Below, in pieces: positions 1 to 9,188 of a stretch of DNA of 64,000 nt. The position numbers and the translations under genes are program-made. The DNA comes from DASUFZ01 sp035541475 (GTDB lineage Bacteria > Myxococcota_A > UBA9160 > SMWR01): positions 26,427 to 90,426 of the forward strand of contig DATKND010000101.1 in assembly GCA_035541475.1 (NCBI GenBank). The letters are read 5' to 3'. Below the pieces are notes generated by a model. It worked only from the letters and a program-made list of their open reading frames with translations, was not told the DNA's origin and made no database searches. Position 1 is the first letter of the stretch; every line of letters starts with the position of its first letter.

Positions 1-2
1 GC

Positions 3-572
3 GCGTCGCCCGCGGCCGTGTCGCGGCCCGGCGAGGGCGAGGCGGAGTTCCGCGCGCGGATCGCCGAGGGCAGGCGCGCCGCGCGCGACCAGAACGTCGC
101 GAAGCTGCGCGAGCGCTACGCGCCGCAGCTCGCGCGCCTCCAGCAGCGCATCGCCGCCGCCGAGCAGCGGAGCGCCGTCGAGCGCGAGCAGTTCCAGGAG
201 AAGACGGTCCAGTCGGCGATCTCGATCGGCGCCACTCTGGTCGGCGCGCTCTTCGGCCGCAAGCTCTCGAGCCGCGGCAACATGGGCCGCATCACGACCG
301 CGGCGCGGGGCGTGTCACGCGCCGCGCGCGAGCACGGCGACATCGCGCGCGCGGACGAGAAGGTCGAGGATCTGCGCGCTGAGCTCGACGCGCTCGAGAA
401 GCAGCTCTCGCAGGACGTCGGCGACAAGGGAGCGCAGGACGCGCAGGCCGAGCTGACGCCGCTCCGCATCCCGCCGCGCAAGTCGGATCTCGAAATCGAG
501 GGCGTCTCCCTCGTGTGGCTGCCGCACGCGGCCGACGCCTCCGGCCGCGACGCGCCGCTGTACATCATCTGA
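3..572 (+). CDS. HerA/DUF87-like ATPase, C-terminal fragment (cut by window edge)
   Basis: The reading frame is open to the left edge, so this is the 3' end of a longer gene; an internal GTG at 18 is unlikely to be the true start. The visible ~185 residues are a long charged coiled coil, a small Gly/Ala helical segment (GATLVGALFGRK, about residue 75), a second coiled coil and a short beta-rich tail ending in a Trp-Leu-Pro segment. From memory this order is typical of the C-terminus of bacterial HerA/DUF87 ATP-binding proteins, hexameric DNA-translocase-type ATPases, some of which act in phage defence. The Walker motifs would lie outside the window, so the family call rests on the C-terminal architecture only. 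Confidence 0.6.
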   Translation, partial: ASPAAVSRPGEGEAEFRARIAEGRRAARDQNVAKLRERYAPQLARLQQRIAAAEQRSAVEREQFQEKTVQSAISIGATLVGALFGRKLSSRGNMGRITTAARGVSRAAREHGDIARADEKVEDLRAELDALEKQLSQDVGDKGAQDAQAELTPLRIPPRKSDLEIEGVSLVWLPHAADASGRDAPLYII

Positions 573-693
573 GCGAGAAGACCGCCGACTTGCTTGGATC
601 TCGGCCGTGTTTTTCTCGCAACACGGATCTGCGCCGGCATAGCATCGTTGCACGCGGGCGTTTTTCGGCGACGTACTCACACGACCCTGCGAC

Positions 694-849
694 GGAATCT
701 CACCCAGCCACTCTACGCAACGGCTTCCCACTCTCCAAGCGCTCGAGAAGCTCCAGATCGTCCGAGAGACCGCCGGGCGACGGCGCGGACGCATCTACGC
801 GTATGATGCGTCCCTCGCGATCCTTTCCGAAGGCACAGAGCCCTTATGA
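694..849 (+). pseudogene. Fic/DOC-family protein, C-terminal remnant
   Basis: No start codon is needed to see this: the frame ending at the TGA 847-849 reads LEKLQIVRETAGRRRGR followed by IYAYDASLAILSEGTEPL and the stop. This is the usual C-terminal winged-helix segment of Fic-family AMPylating enzymes (ligand-dependent toxins or regulators, often next to type I restriction genes). Upstream of about 694 the frame loses resemblance and no Fic catalytic motif is visible, so only the tail survives. The TGA overlaps the ATG of the next remnant (ATGA), the junction expected for an intact fic-hsdR pair. The family call is by recognition and not by search. Confidence 0.55.
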
Positions 850-1108
850 GCCCGGACATCTCCGAGCACTCCTTCGAAGAGGCGATCGAGTGCGGGCTGC
901 TCCAGGGCGGGCCGGATGCCTGCACGGGGCGCGATCGTCGGGATCGAGCGCGACCGTCTCGACGACGACGACAGGAGCCCGTCTTCCTGAAGTGGAAGGG
1001 CCTCGAGGCGACGGACGAGGGGGACTTCTTCGTCCGCAGCGGTCCCGGCACCGTGAAGCTCGCGCTGGAGAGCGCGCAGGAAACACCCGGACACGCTTCT
1101 CGCGGTAA
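846..1108 (+). pseudogene. Chimeric remnant: HsdR N-terminus joined to AlbA_2/Schlafen-like C-terminus
   Basis: The first ~25 residues (MSPDISEHSFEEAIECGLLQ, then GGPDAC) match the start of type I restriction HsdR subunits. From about 917 the sequence changes: in one frame it reads GAIVGIERDRLDDDDR, then after a frame change FLKWKGLEATDEGDFFVRSG and GPGTVKLALESAQE, then after another frame change TRTRFSR and a TAA at 1106-1108. These last pieces resemble the C-terminal part of AlbA_2 (Schlafen-type) putative DNA-binding proteins. Restoring one base near 1082 would give AQEYTRTRFSR. The locus looks like a deletion that fused two neighbouring genes and then decayed. No function is expected. Confidence 0.5.
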
Positions 1109-1314
1109 GCGAGTCGGGTTGCGCCCTGGTCCTCCGCGTTGGCACGGCCACGGAGCGGTACCGATGCTGATCGCAGGCGCCGTGGCTCTGTCGCGGTAGC
1201 CGTGGCCCTTGGGAGCTCGTGCGGGGCGGGGCGTCTCGGGCGCCGCACGAGCACGGCGGATCACGAAGGTGGAGCAGCTCTGTCGCGTATCGGTACCGTA
1301 CGAGCGGGACGCCG

Positions 1315-2418
1315 ATGGAAGCACACATCTCCTTCACGCGTTCTGAACGCGCGGCCCGCCCGCGCGGACCGCGCGCGTCGGCGGCGCTCGCGACGGCGCT
1401 CGCCCTCGGCGCCGTCGCCTGCCGAACGGCCGTGCCGGAGGCGCCGCCGCCCGCCTCGCCGCCGGGCGCCGCCGCGCGCGAGGAGCCGCGCGCCCCGGAG
1501 CCCGGACGGAGCGCGGCCGCACCCCTCCCGCCCGGCAGCGACGTCGATCTGTCCGCCGTGCGGGTCGAGGTCGCCCTGTTCGAGCGGGGTGACGCCGCGC
1601 TGCGTCGTCTGCGCGCGGCGGGAATGCCCGCGTCGCTGCCGCGGGTCGGCTCCGAGCTCGCGCTCGTCGAGCTGCGCGTGCGTGGCGTCGCCGACGAGTC
1701 GTGGGTCGGATGCCGGGACTTCCGCGTCGCAGGCTCGAGCCGCGTCGTCTACTTCCATGCTCCGCGGGCGTTCGTCACGCCCGAGCTGGAGACAGGCGTT
1801 CTTCGAGCGGGCGACACCCGAACGGGTTGGTGCGCCTATGCGATCCCGACGACGGAGCGGGATCTGTTCCTGTTGCTGAGTGAGCCCGGCAGCCGCGACC
1901 CGGCCGGACTCCGCTACCTGGCGCTCGAACCCGGCGCGTCGATCGCCCTGGCGCCCGCCGCCGCCTCTACACCGATGGGAGTCACGGCGGCCGATCCGGC
2001 GCCGCTCGGAAGCGAGGTCATCACGGGAGATTGGTCCGTGAAGGCGCTCGAGGTCCTGCGCGGAGAGGCCGCCAGCCGGCTCGTTCTCGACGCCGACGAG
2101 CAGAACGAACCTCCGCAGGAGGGGCTGGAGTTCGTCGCGGTGAAGCTGCGCGCGCGCTACTTCGGCCGCTCGGGGCAGCCCGGCCTCGTCTCACCCGCGG
2201 AATTCAGGGCGGTGTCGGCCTCCGGCGAGGTGTATCCGCGGGCGATCGTGATCGATGTGCGGCCGCGCCTCTCGAGCACGTTGCTCCCGGGCGGCGAGCA
2301 CACGGGCTGGGGGGTCTTCCAGGTCGCGCGGGGAGATGCGAGCCCGCTGCTGCGCTTCCAGCCCTTCTACCCCGACGAAGGCCGGCGCTTCCTGGCCCTG
2401 ACTCCCGAGCCGCGCTGA
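1315..2418 (+). CDS. Lipoprotein with two DUF4352-like beta-sandwich repeats
   Basis: The ATG at 1315 places an Arg-rich n-region and a short hydrophobic stretch before the lipobox AVAC (Cys at about residue 35), so the product is probably lipidated and exported. A Pro/Ala-rich linker follows, then two similar beta-rich halves of about 130 residues, each with the pattern ELALVELRVRG / LEFVAVKLRAR, later a Gly-x-Thr/His-Thr-Gly-Trp turn (TRTGWCAYAI and EHTGWGVFQV). This pattern resembles DUF4352/telokin-like immunoprotective extracellular domains. Function is unknown. The gene stands alone between the decayed defence-like segment and a convergent gene, with no obvious operon partner. Longer upstream in-frame starts would spoil the signal peptide. 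Confidence 0.65.
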   Translation: MEAHISFTRSERAARPRGPRASAALATALALGAVACRTAVPEAPPPASPPGAAAREEPRAPEPGRSAAAPLPPGSDVDLSAVRVEVALFERGDAALRRLRAAGMPASLPRVGSELALVELRVRGVADESWVGCRDFRVAGSSRVVYFHAPRAFVTPELETGVLRAGDTRTGWCAYAIPTTERDLFLLLSEPGSRDPAGLRYLALEPGASIALAPAAASTPMGVTAADPAPLGSEVITGDWSVKALEVLRGEAASRLVLDADEQNEPPQEGLEFVAVKLRARYFGRSGQPGLVSPAEFRAVSASGEVYPRAIVIDVRPRLSSTLLPGGEHTGWGVFQVARGDASPLLRFQPFYPDEGRRFLALTPEPR

Positions 2419-2455
2419 GACCCGGCGCGGGGCACGCCTCGCATCGGCCCGGCGC

Positions 2456-2917
2456 TCAGATCGGCGGCGGCGTCGCCTCGAGCTGCTCGAGCCGGCGCCG
2501 GATCCGCTTGGAGAGCTCGGCGCGGAACTGGTCGAGCCGGCCTGGATCCCAGAAGAGGATGTCGTAGCCCGAGAGGTCGAAGTGCACCCTCGGTCCGCCG
2601 GAGCGGTAGTGCGGGCTCTCGGGCTGGTGGTCCTCGCGCGCGGTGAGCACGAGGTGCGCGCTGCGGCGCGCGCCGAGCGCGTAGCCGACCTGGAGGTAGC
2701 AGTTCGGGCGCTCGTTGGTGAGGTCGGCGACGAGGATGCGCGCGTCTTCGATCAGCTCGACGATCTCGCTGTGCAGCAGCCCGCCGCGGTTGTCGCGGCC
2801 CACGCGGCGCGGCTCGAGCCCGCAGGCGCGGATCGCCGGCGCGATCGCGAGCTCGTACACGCGGTCGAGATGCGAGCTCCCGATCTGCAGGATGACGAAC
2901 GCGCGCACGTCGCCCAT
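2456..2917 (-). CDS. Nucleoside 2-deoxyribosyltransferase/TIR-like domain protein
   Basis: A compact 153-residue single-domain protein. It opens with the strand RAFVILQIGSS, then ELAIAPAIRACGLEP, an HSEIVELIEDARILVADLT segment and ERPNCYLQVGYALGARR, and ends with HFDLSGYDILFW. This is the Rossmann-like layout of nucleoside 2-deoxyribosyltransferase-like and TIR-related domains, with the acidic residues of IVELIEDA and the Asn of ERPN at the expected nucleotide pocket. Such stand-alone domains occur both as nucleotide-salvage enzymes and as nucleotide- or NAD-cleaving effectors in defence systems. Its position next to decayed defence-type genes makes the latter worth considering, but nothing here decides it. 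ATG start at 2917; the gene is monocistronic. Confidence 0.65.
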   Translation of the reverse strand: MGDVRAFVILQIGSSHLDRVYELAIAPAIRACGLEPRRVGRDNRGGLLHSEIVELIEDARILVADLTNERPNCYLQVGYALGARRSAHLVLTAREDHQPESPHYRSGGPRVHFDLSGYDILFWDPGRLDQFRAELSKRIRRRLEQLEATPPPI

Positions 2918-3036
2918 GTGTGATCGACGTCGTTCAGACGGAGCTCCGTGGGTTCACTGCATCTTCTAGAGAATCGCTGGAGCCGCCGCGGTGACGTGCG
3001 ACACGGCAACGTGCCGGCAAAGCCGGCTCGAAGCGC

Positions 3037-4757
<1,721 letters not shown>

Positions 4758-4770
<13 letters not shown>

Positions 4771-5102
4771 GGCTGCTCCTTGTGGGCCGCGGCCCCGGGT
4801 GTGAAATCGATCTCGATGCCGCCCGGGACGACCCGCACGGCGTAGGTGGTGGCGGGCTTGCGGATCGGCTGCGCGAGGGGCCGGCCGTCGCGCACGTCGA
4901 GGCGTCCGCCATGGAGCGGGCACTCGAGCACGCAGCCGTCCAGTCGGCCGGCGTCGAGCGGCACGAAGGCGTGCGGACAGCGGTTCTCGAGCGCGTAGTA
5001 GGCGCCCTCCGCATGACACACGACGACGTTCGATGCGCCGAGCTTCATGGCGCGCATGCGGCCCGGCGCGAGGTCGGTGACGTCGACGAAGATTCCGCTC
5101 AT
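4758..5102 (-). CDS. Rieske [2Fe-2S] ferredoxin
   Basis: A 114-residue stand-alone Rieske protein. The cluster motifs are Cys42-x-His44 (RCPHAFVPL) and Cys61-x2-His64 (CPLHGG), the two Cys and two His needed for a Rieske centre. Small soluble Rieske ferredoxins carry electrons from a reductase to a ring-hydroxylating or related oxygenase. The start overlaps the oxygenase stop as ATGA (5099-5102), and the 3' end overlaps the amidohydrolase start, so it is translationally embedded in the operon. It is therefore very likely the electron donor of the adjacent oxygenase. No reductase gene is in this operon; the KshB-type reductase at 17675-18754 is one candidate elsewhere in the window. Confidence 0.88.
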
Positions 5103-6373
5103 CGCCCGAGATACCCCTCGAGCGTCCTGTGGAAGTGCCGGATGCGGATCTCCTGGTCGCCGAGATGCAGGCTGCGGAAGCCCGCGGAGCGCATGCCCGC
5201 CTGGATGCGCGGCAGGTTGTAGAGATCCTCGTCCATCAGCTCGCCGCCCTCGCAGCGACCGGCGAAGCGGTCGCCGTCGCGCGCGCAGAGCTTCTGCTTC
5301 TCGGGGCGCGGCAGCTTCCCGGGCGCGCGCACCAGCGACACGAAGTCGAAGAACATGCGGTGCGGATCGTCGGGGTGCGGTCGGTGCGTGAAGACCCAGG
5401 TGAAGAGCGAATGGATGTTGAAGGTGACGTTCGGGAAGAGCGTGTAGTGGAAGTCGTCGCAGAGCTGTGACTCCGAGAGCTCCGAGAAATCGCAGCCGAG
5501 CGCGGGGCCGAGCTTGCGGACCGCCTCGGCGAAGGCCGCGCGCGCCTCCGCGGGGCCGCCGCGGAAGGCGTCGACATCGACGCCGATGCGCTTCAGGAAG
5601 AGATCGCGGATGCCGGGAGTCACCGTGTCGGCGCCCGGATGGCGCGGCGAGGCCTGCACCTCCGGGAAGATCATGCGCGTATGTCGGTCGTAGCAGTCGT
5701 ACTGGGTGCGGACGTCGTCGCTGAACTCGAGCGTCCAGGTGTGCGTGGCGGAGAGGTGATAGGCCTCGTTGAAGGCGTCGACGGAGGTCTTCCAGTTGCA
5801 GTCGATCTCGATCGTCGCGTCGAAGGCGACCTGCCAGTCCTCGAAGTGATACGGCGCTAGATGGGCCGGAATCACGCCGAGGTACTCGGAGAGCGGCGCG
5901 GCGTCCGGATCGAGGTTCACGAACACGAAGCCAGCCCAGGTCTCGCAGCGGACGGCGCGGAGATCGAGTCCGCGGCAGCCCTGCGGAAAGCTCTCCGGGT
6001 CGAGCGGCGCGATCAGCTTCCCGTCGAGGTCGAACTGCCAGCCGTGGAAGAGACACGCGAAGCGCTCGGCGTGGCCGCGCCCCGGCTCGCGCAGGCGGTT
6101 GCCGCGATGCGTGCAGACGTTGTACCGCGCGGCCAGCGAGCCGTCGCGTTGTCGCACGATCAGCACCGACTCCGGGCCGATCTCGAAGCTGAAGTAGTCG
6201 CCCGGCTCGGGCGCGTCGGACTCGCGGCCCGCCAGCAGCCATACACGCGTCCACATGCGCCGCCACTCGCGGTCGGCGTACTCGCGGGTCGTGTAGCGCT
6301 CCTTCGGAATCGGCTCGCTGCCGAGCGCGGGGATGGGAGCGCGCTCGTGCGGGGTGCGAAGCGGTGTCGCCAC
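5099..6373 (-). CDS. Rieske non-heme iron oxygenase, alpha subunit
   Basis: A 424-residue oxygenase alpha subunit. The Rieske domain carries Cys87-x-His89 and Cys107-x2-His110 (NVCTHRGN and CLFHGW). The catalytic domain has Asp199, His206 and His211 in VDAFNEAYHLSATH, the bridging Asp and two mononuclear-iron ligands of aromatic ring-hydroxylating and carnitine/steroid-type oxygenases. The GTG start at 6373 follows an AGGAGG box at 5-base spacing; longer in-frame extensions run into the tetR gene. The downstream ferredoxin overlaps by 4 bases. The substrate cannot be read from sequence; aromatic, steroid-ring and N-alkyl substrates are all possible for this family. No beta subunit is adjacent, so a homotrimer is likely. 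Confidence 0.87.
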   Translation of the reverse strand: MATPLRTPHERAPIPALGSEPIPKERYTTREYADREWRRMWTRVWLLAGRESDAPEPGDYFSFEIGPESVLIVRQRDGSLAARYNVCTHRGNRLREPGRGHAERFACLFHGWQFDLDGKLIAPLDPESFPQGCRGLDLRAVRCETWAGFVFVNLDPDAAPLSEYLGVIPAHLAPYHFEDWQVAFDATIEIDCNWKTSVDAFNEAYHLSATHTWTLEFSDDVRTQYDCYDRHTRMIFPEVQASPRHPGADTVTPGIRDLFLKRIGVDVDAFRGGPAEARAAFAEAVRKLGPALGCDFSELSESQLCDDFHYTLFPNVTFNIHSLFTWVFTHRPHPDDPHRMFFDFVSLVRAPGKLPRPEKQKLCARDGDRFAGRCEGGELMDEDLYNLPRIQAGMRSAGFRSLHLGDQEIRIRHFHRTLEGYLGR

Positions 6374-6384
6374 GACGTCCTCCT

Positions 6385-7020
6385 CTAGGCCGGCGCCGCG
6401 CGCCGGAGGCCCGCGATCAGCAGCTCGGCCGCCGCGCGCAGGTGTCGCTCGCCCGAGACGTCGACGACCGGGCTCGCCGACAGCAGGTGCTGGATCAGCC
6501 CGACCTGCATCGCGCGCAGCACCTCGGCGGTCGTCTCGACGTCGAGATCGGCGCGGAATTCGCGCTGCTTCACACCTCGAGAGAGGAGGGCGACGAGCTT
6601 GTCGCGCCACTCCGCCATCGCGCGGCGCGCGGACTCCTCGAAGCCGAGCCGCATCGGCGCGGCGTCATCGGCCGACATCGCCAGCAGCAGCGGACGCCGT
6701 TTCGTGTCGGCGAGGTTGACGCGCAGCCAGGCCGAGAGCGCGTCGCCGCAGCTCGGCGCCTCGGCGAGCGCGCGGTCGACCGCGGCCGACCACTCCTCGA
6801 GCATGTGATCCTGCACCTCGCGCGCGAGGCCTTCCTTCGAGCCGAAGTGGTTGTAGACGAGCGCGCGCGAGACGCCGGCCGCGGCGGCGACGTCGTCGAT
6901 GCGCGTGCGCGCGAAGCCGTTCTTGGCGAAGCACTGCGCCGCGACCTCGAGGATGCGGAGGCGGCGCTGCTCGCTGCGCGAGGGGCGGGGCGCGGAGACG
7001 GGGATCGGTTGAGCCGCCAC
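6385..7020 (-). CDS. TetR-family transcriptional regulator
   Basis: A 211-residue TetR-type repressor. The N-terminal helix-turn-helix is clear: ILEVAAQCFAKNGF then TRIDDVAAAAGVSRALVYNH and FGSKEGL (residues about 22-65). The C-terminal two thirds are helical and would bind a ligand. It is the first gene of a minus-strand operon, 11 bases upstream of the Rieske oxygenase, so it probably senses the oxygenase substrate or product and controls its own operon. The start is GTG at 7020. An imperfect inverted repeat at 7033-7063, directly upstream, is a candidate operator. The divergent parvulin gene begins at 7166. Confidence 0.9.
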   Translation of the reverse strand: MAAQPIPVSAPRPSRSEQRRLRILEVAAQCFAKNGFARTRIDDVAAAAGVSRALVYNHFGSKEGLAREVQDHMLEEWSAAVDRALAEAPSCGDALSAWLRVNLADTKRRPLLLAMSADDAAPMRLGFEESARRAMAEWRDKLVALLSRGVKQREFRADLDVETTAEVLRAMQVGLIQHLLSASPVVDVSGERHLRAAAELLIAGLRRAAPA

Positions 7021-7032
7021 GGATCGAAATTA

Positions 7033-7063
7033 GACGAATTAGCGTCCGAGCGTCAATTTCGTC
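7033..7063. promoter_or_regulatory. Candidate TetR operator (imperfect inverted repeat)
   Basis: GACGAA at 7033-7038 is repeated inverted as TTCGTC at 7058-7063, with further partial symmetry inside (GCG at 7042-7044 and 7050-7052). It is the most A+T-rich stretch of the region and begins 13 bases upstream of the tetR GTG. Autoregulation from such a site is the usual TetR arrangement; binding itself is inferred. Confidence 0.35.
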
Positions 7064-7080
7064 TCCCCATCTTCCGAAGC

Positions 7081-7119
7081 TCCGCTCGCCGTCGCTCGCT
7101 GCGCGCCGCCGGGCGGCTT
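7081..7119 (-). repeat. Dispersed hairpin repeat, family 1, copy A
   Basis: Read on the minus strand this copy has stem GCCGC, loop CCG, stem GCGGC (7117-7105), followed by the constant tail GCGCAGCGAG and a degenerate downstream part. It lies in the divergent space between tetR and the parvulin gene and is the only copy not at a gene 3' end. Related copies are at 8072-8124, 14761-14803, 23061-23111 and 63044-63092. Confidence 0.6.
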
Positions 7120-7165
7120 CCGGCGGCTCGCCTCCGGTTCACGACCGCCCCTAACCTCGCGCCCC

Positions 7166-8155
7166 GTGTGGCGAACCCTGCTTCGGTTCGGAGTGCTCGG
7201 CGCGCTGCTCTTCGCGGGGGATCGCCTGTTCCTGCGCGAGGCGCGGCGGCCGGCCCCGGTCGTCGTGTCGGCCGCGCGCCTCGAGGCGCTGCGGATCGAG
7301 GCGCTCCGCATGGGTGGCGCGCAGGGCGAGGCGACGATGGCGGCGATCGTGCAGGCCGAGGTCGACGATGAGCTGCTCTACCGACGCGCGCTCGCGGAGG
7401 GCCTCGATCGCGACGACCCGGTCGTGGCGCAGCGGCTCGTCCAGAACCTGCGCTTCGCGGGCGCGGACCCGTCGCGCGACGACGCCTCGCTGCTCGCGGA
7501 GGCGCGCGAGCTCGGGCTCGATCGCAGCGACCCGGTCGTGCGTCGGCGCCTGGTGCAGCTGGCGCGCATGCAGCTCGAGCTCGCGGACCCCGGGGCCGAG
7601 CCGGCCGAGGCCGAACTGCGCGAACGTTATGCGGCCGACGCCGCCCGCTATCAGCAGCCTGCGCGCACGCGCTTCGCGCAGCTCTACTTCGCGCGCGGCC
7701 ACGAGGAGCTCGCGCGGGAGACGCTCGCGCGGCTGCGCGCCGCGTCGACGCCGCCCGCGGACGCCGCCTCGTCGGGCGAGCCGTTCCTCCATCCCTTCGA
7801 GCAGCCGGCGCAGGCCGACGCCGAGCTGGCGGCGCGCTTCGGCCGCGAGTTCGCGGAGTCGCTCGCCGGGCTTCCGGAGCAAAGCTGGCAGGGCCCGGTG
7901 CCGTCCGCCTACGGACAGCATCTCGTGTACGTCGAGGGGAGAACGCCGGCCGGGCAGGCGCCCTTCGAGAGCGTGCGCGAGCCGGTACGGCTCTCGCTGC
8001 TGGCCGAGCGGCGCGCGCGCGCGCTCGAGCGCGAGCTCGCGCGCATGCGCGAGGGCGTCGAGGTGGTCGTGCAAGCCGCGCCCGGCGCGGCGCGCAGCGA
8101 GGCGCAGCCGAGCGGAGTTCAGAGAGACGACCCGGCCTCGTCAGGGCTCGAGTAG
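7166..8155 (+). CDS. Membrane-anchored parvulin-type peptidyl-prolyl isomerase
   Basis: The 329-residue product starts with a hydrophobic segment (residues 4-17), a likely membrane anchor or signal. A helical region with two repeats around LDRDDPVVAQRLVQNL and LDRSDPVVRRRLVQLA follows, then a parvulin-like domain (about 150-265) ending GPVPSAYGQHLVYVEGRTP, which matches the conserved GPV-S-x-G-x-H/HLV core. Such proteins assist folding in the periplasm (SurA/PpiD-like role). GTG start at 7166. The last ~28 residues are Ala/Ser/Gln-rich and are encoded largely by a dispersed repeat (8072-8124); the gene then overlaps the convergent phosphatase gene by 15 bases. The native C-terminus may once have been shorter. 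Confidence 0.75.
   Translation: MWRTLLRFGVLGALLFAGDRLFLREARRPAPVVVSAARLEALRIEALRMGGAQGEATMAAIVQAEVDDELLYRRALAEGLDRDDPVVAQRLVQNLRFAGADPSRDDASLLAEARELGLDRSDPVVRRRLVQLARMQLELADPGAEPAEAELRERYAADAARYQQPARTRFAQLYFARGHEELARETLARLRAASTPPADAASSGEPFLHPFEQPAQADAELAARFGREFAESLAGLPEQSWQGPVPSAYGQHLVYVEGRTPAGQAPFESVREPVRLSLLAERRARALERELARMREGVEVVVQAAPGAARSEAQPSGVQRDDPASSGLE
8072..8124 (+). repeat. Dispersed hairpin repeat, family 1, copy B (inside a gene 3' end)
   Basis: Begins CAA, then stem GCCGCGC, loop CCG, stem GCGCGGC, the constant tail GCGCAGCGAG and the downstream block ending GTTCAGAG. It lies inside the final codons of the parvulin gene and on its sense strand. The stem differs from all other copies but is fully paired. 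Confidence 0.65.
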
Positions 8156-9055
8156 ATTCGCCCGCAGCCGGCTCCGCGTCGCGTCGTCGAGACCGAGGCC
8201 GTCGCGCAGGTACGCCTCGTCGCTCCCGTAGTGCGAGTCGATCGCATCGAAGGCCGCCTGGAGATACTCGCGGCGCGCCTCGAAGAGCGGGCGCGCGTCG
8301 TCGGGACTCGTGCGGAAGAACGACGCCAGGCGCAGCACCGTCAGCATGTGGTCCGTCGCCGCCTGGCTGAAGCCGTTCGTCAGCAGGTAGTCCTGCATCA
8401 CGGTGTCGCGCGGGACGCCGAGCGCGAGCAGCAGCGCCGCGGCCGCGAAGCCCGCACGGTCCTTGCCGGCCGTGCAGTGGAAGAGCACGGGCACGTTCTC
8501 CGAATCCGCGAGGTCGCGCAGGAAGCCGCCGTAGACGGCCGCGAAGTCCGTCACGAAGGCGCGGTTGCCGGCGACGAGCATCTCGGACATGTCGGCGGCG
8601 CGCGCCCGACCCGAGAGCAGGCGCTCACGCAGTTCCGCCGGATCAAGCGCGTCGCCGAAGATCGGCCTCGGTACGACGCGCGGAGCCGGCGCCTGAGGCA
8701 GGCGGTCGGGCTCGCGCTCGCGCTCGGCGTCGGAGCGGAAGTCCACCACCTCGCGCACGCCGAGGCGCGCGAGGTACGCGACGTCCTCGTCGGAGAGCGA
8801 GCCGAGCGCATCGCTCCGATACGCGACGCCCCAGCGCACGCGCTGCCCGTCGGCCGTCGCATAGCCTCCGAGATCGCGCGCGTTGTGCGCGCCGTCGAGC
8901 GGGAGACGCCGCGCCGCTTCCCGCGCCGACTCGGGCAGGGCGCTCGGGATGACGCGCGCCTGGGGCGCTACGCCGCGTTCGCACGCGAGCGCGAGGGCCG
9001 CGAGGAGGACCAGGGCGGCGCCGAGGCGGCTCGTGCGGGGGAGCGTGCGAGACAC
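8141..9055 (-). CDS. Exported tyrosine-protein phosphatase (Y_phosphatase3 type), lipoprotein
   Basis: The 304-residue protein has a signal sequence with lipobox LALAC (Cys about residue 25), so it is probably a periplasmic lipoprotein. The mature part has NARDLGGYATADG, then EVVDFRSDAERE, and the phosphatase loop HCTAGKDRAG, the HCxxGKDR signature of the bacterial Y_phosphatase3 (lipid/tyrosine phosphatase, MptpB-like) family with Cys nucleophile and Arg. The start is GTG at 9055. Its 3' end overlaps the convergent parvulin gene by 15 bases. An exported dual-specificity or phosphoinositide phosphatase would be unusual for a purely cytoplasmic signalling role; the substrate is unknown. Confidence 0.82.
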   Translation of the reverse strand: MSRTLPRTSRLGAALVLLAALALACERGVAPQARVIPSALPESAREAARRLPLDGAHNARDLGGYATADGQRVRWGVAYRSDALGSLSDEDVAYLARLGVREVVDFRSDAEREREPDRLPQAPAPRVVPRPIFGDALDPAELRERLLSGRARAADMSEMLVAGNRAFVTDFAAVYGGFLRDLADSENVPVLFHCTAGKDRAGFAAAALLLALGVPRDTVMQDYLLTNGFSQAATDHMLTVLRLASFFRTSPDDARPLFEARREYLQAAFDAIDSHYGSDEAYLRDGLGLDDATRSRLRANLLEP

Positions 9056-9188
9056 GCGCGGACGCTAGCAGCCGGGCTGAGGGCGGCGTCCCATCGCCGC
9101 CGAGTCATCGCGTCCGCACGAAATCTCTAGCCAGACCGACCCGGTTGGTGATATACACTGCAACGCGACGACCCGGGAGCGGCCAGTA

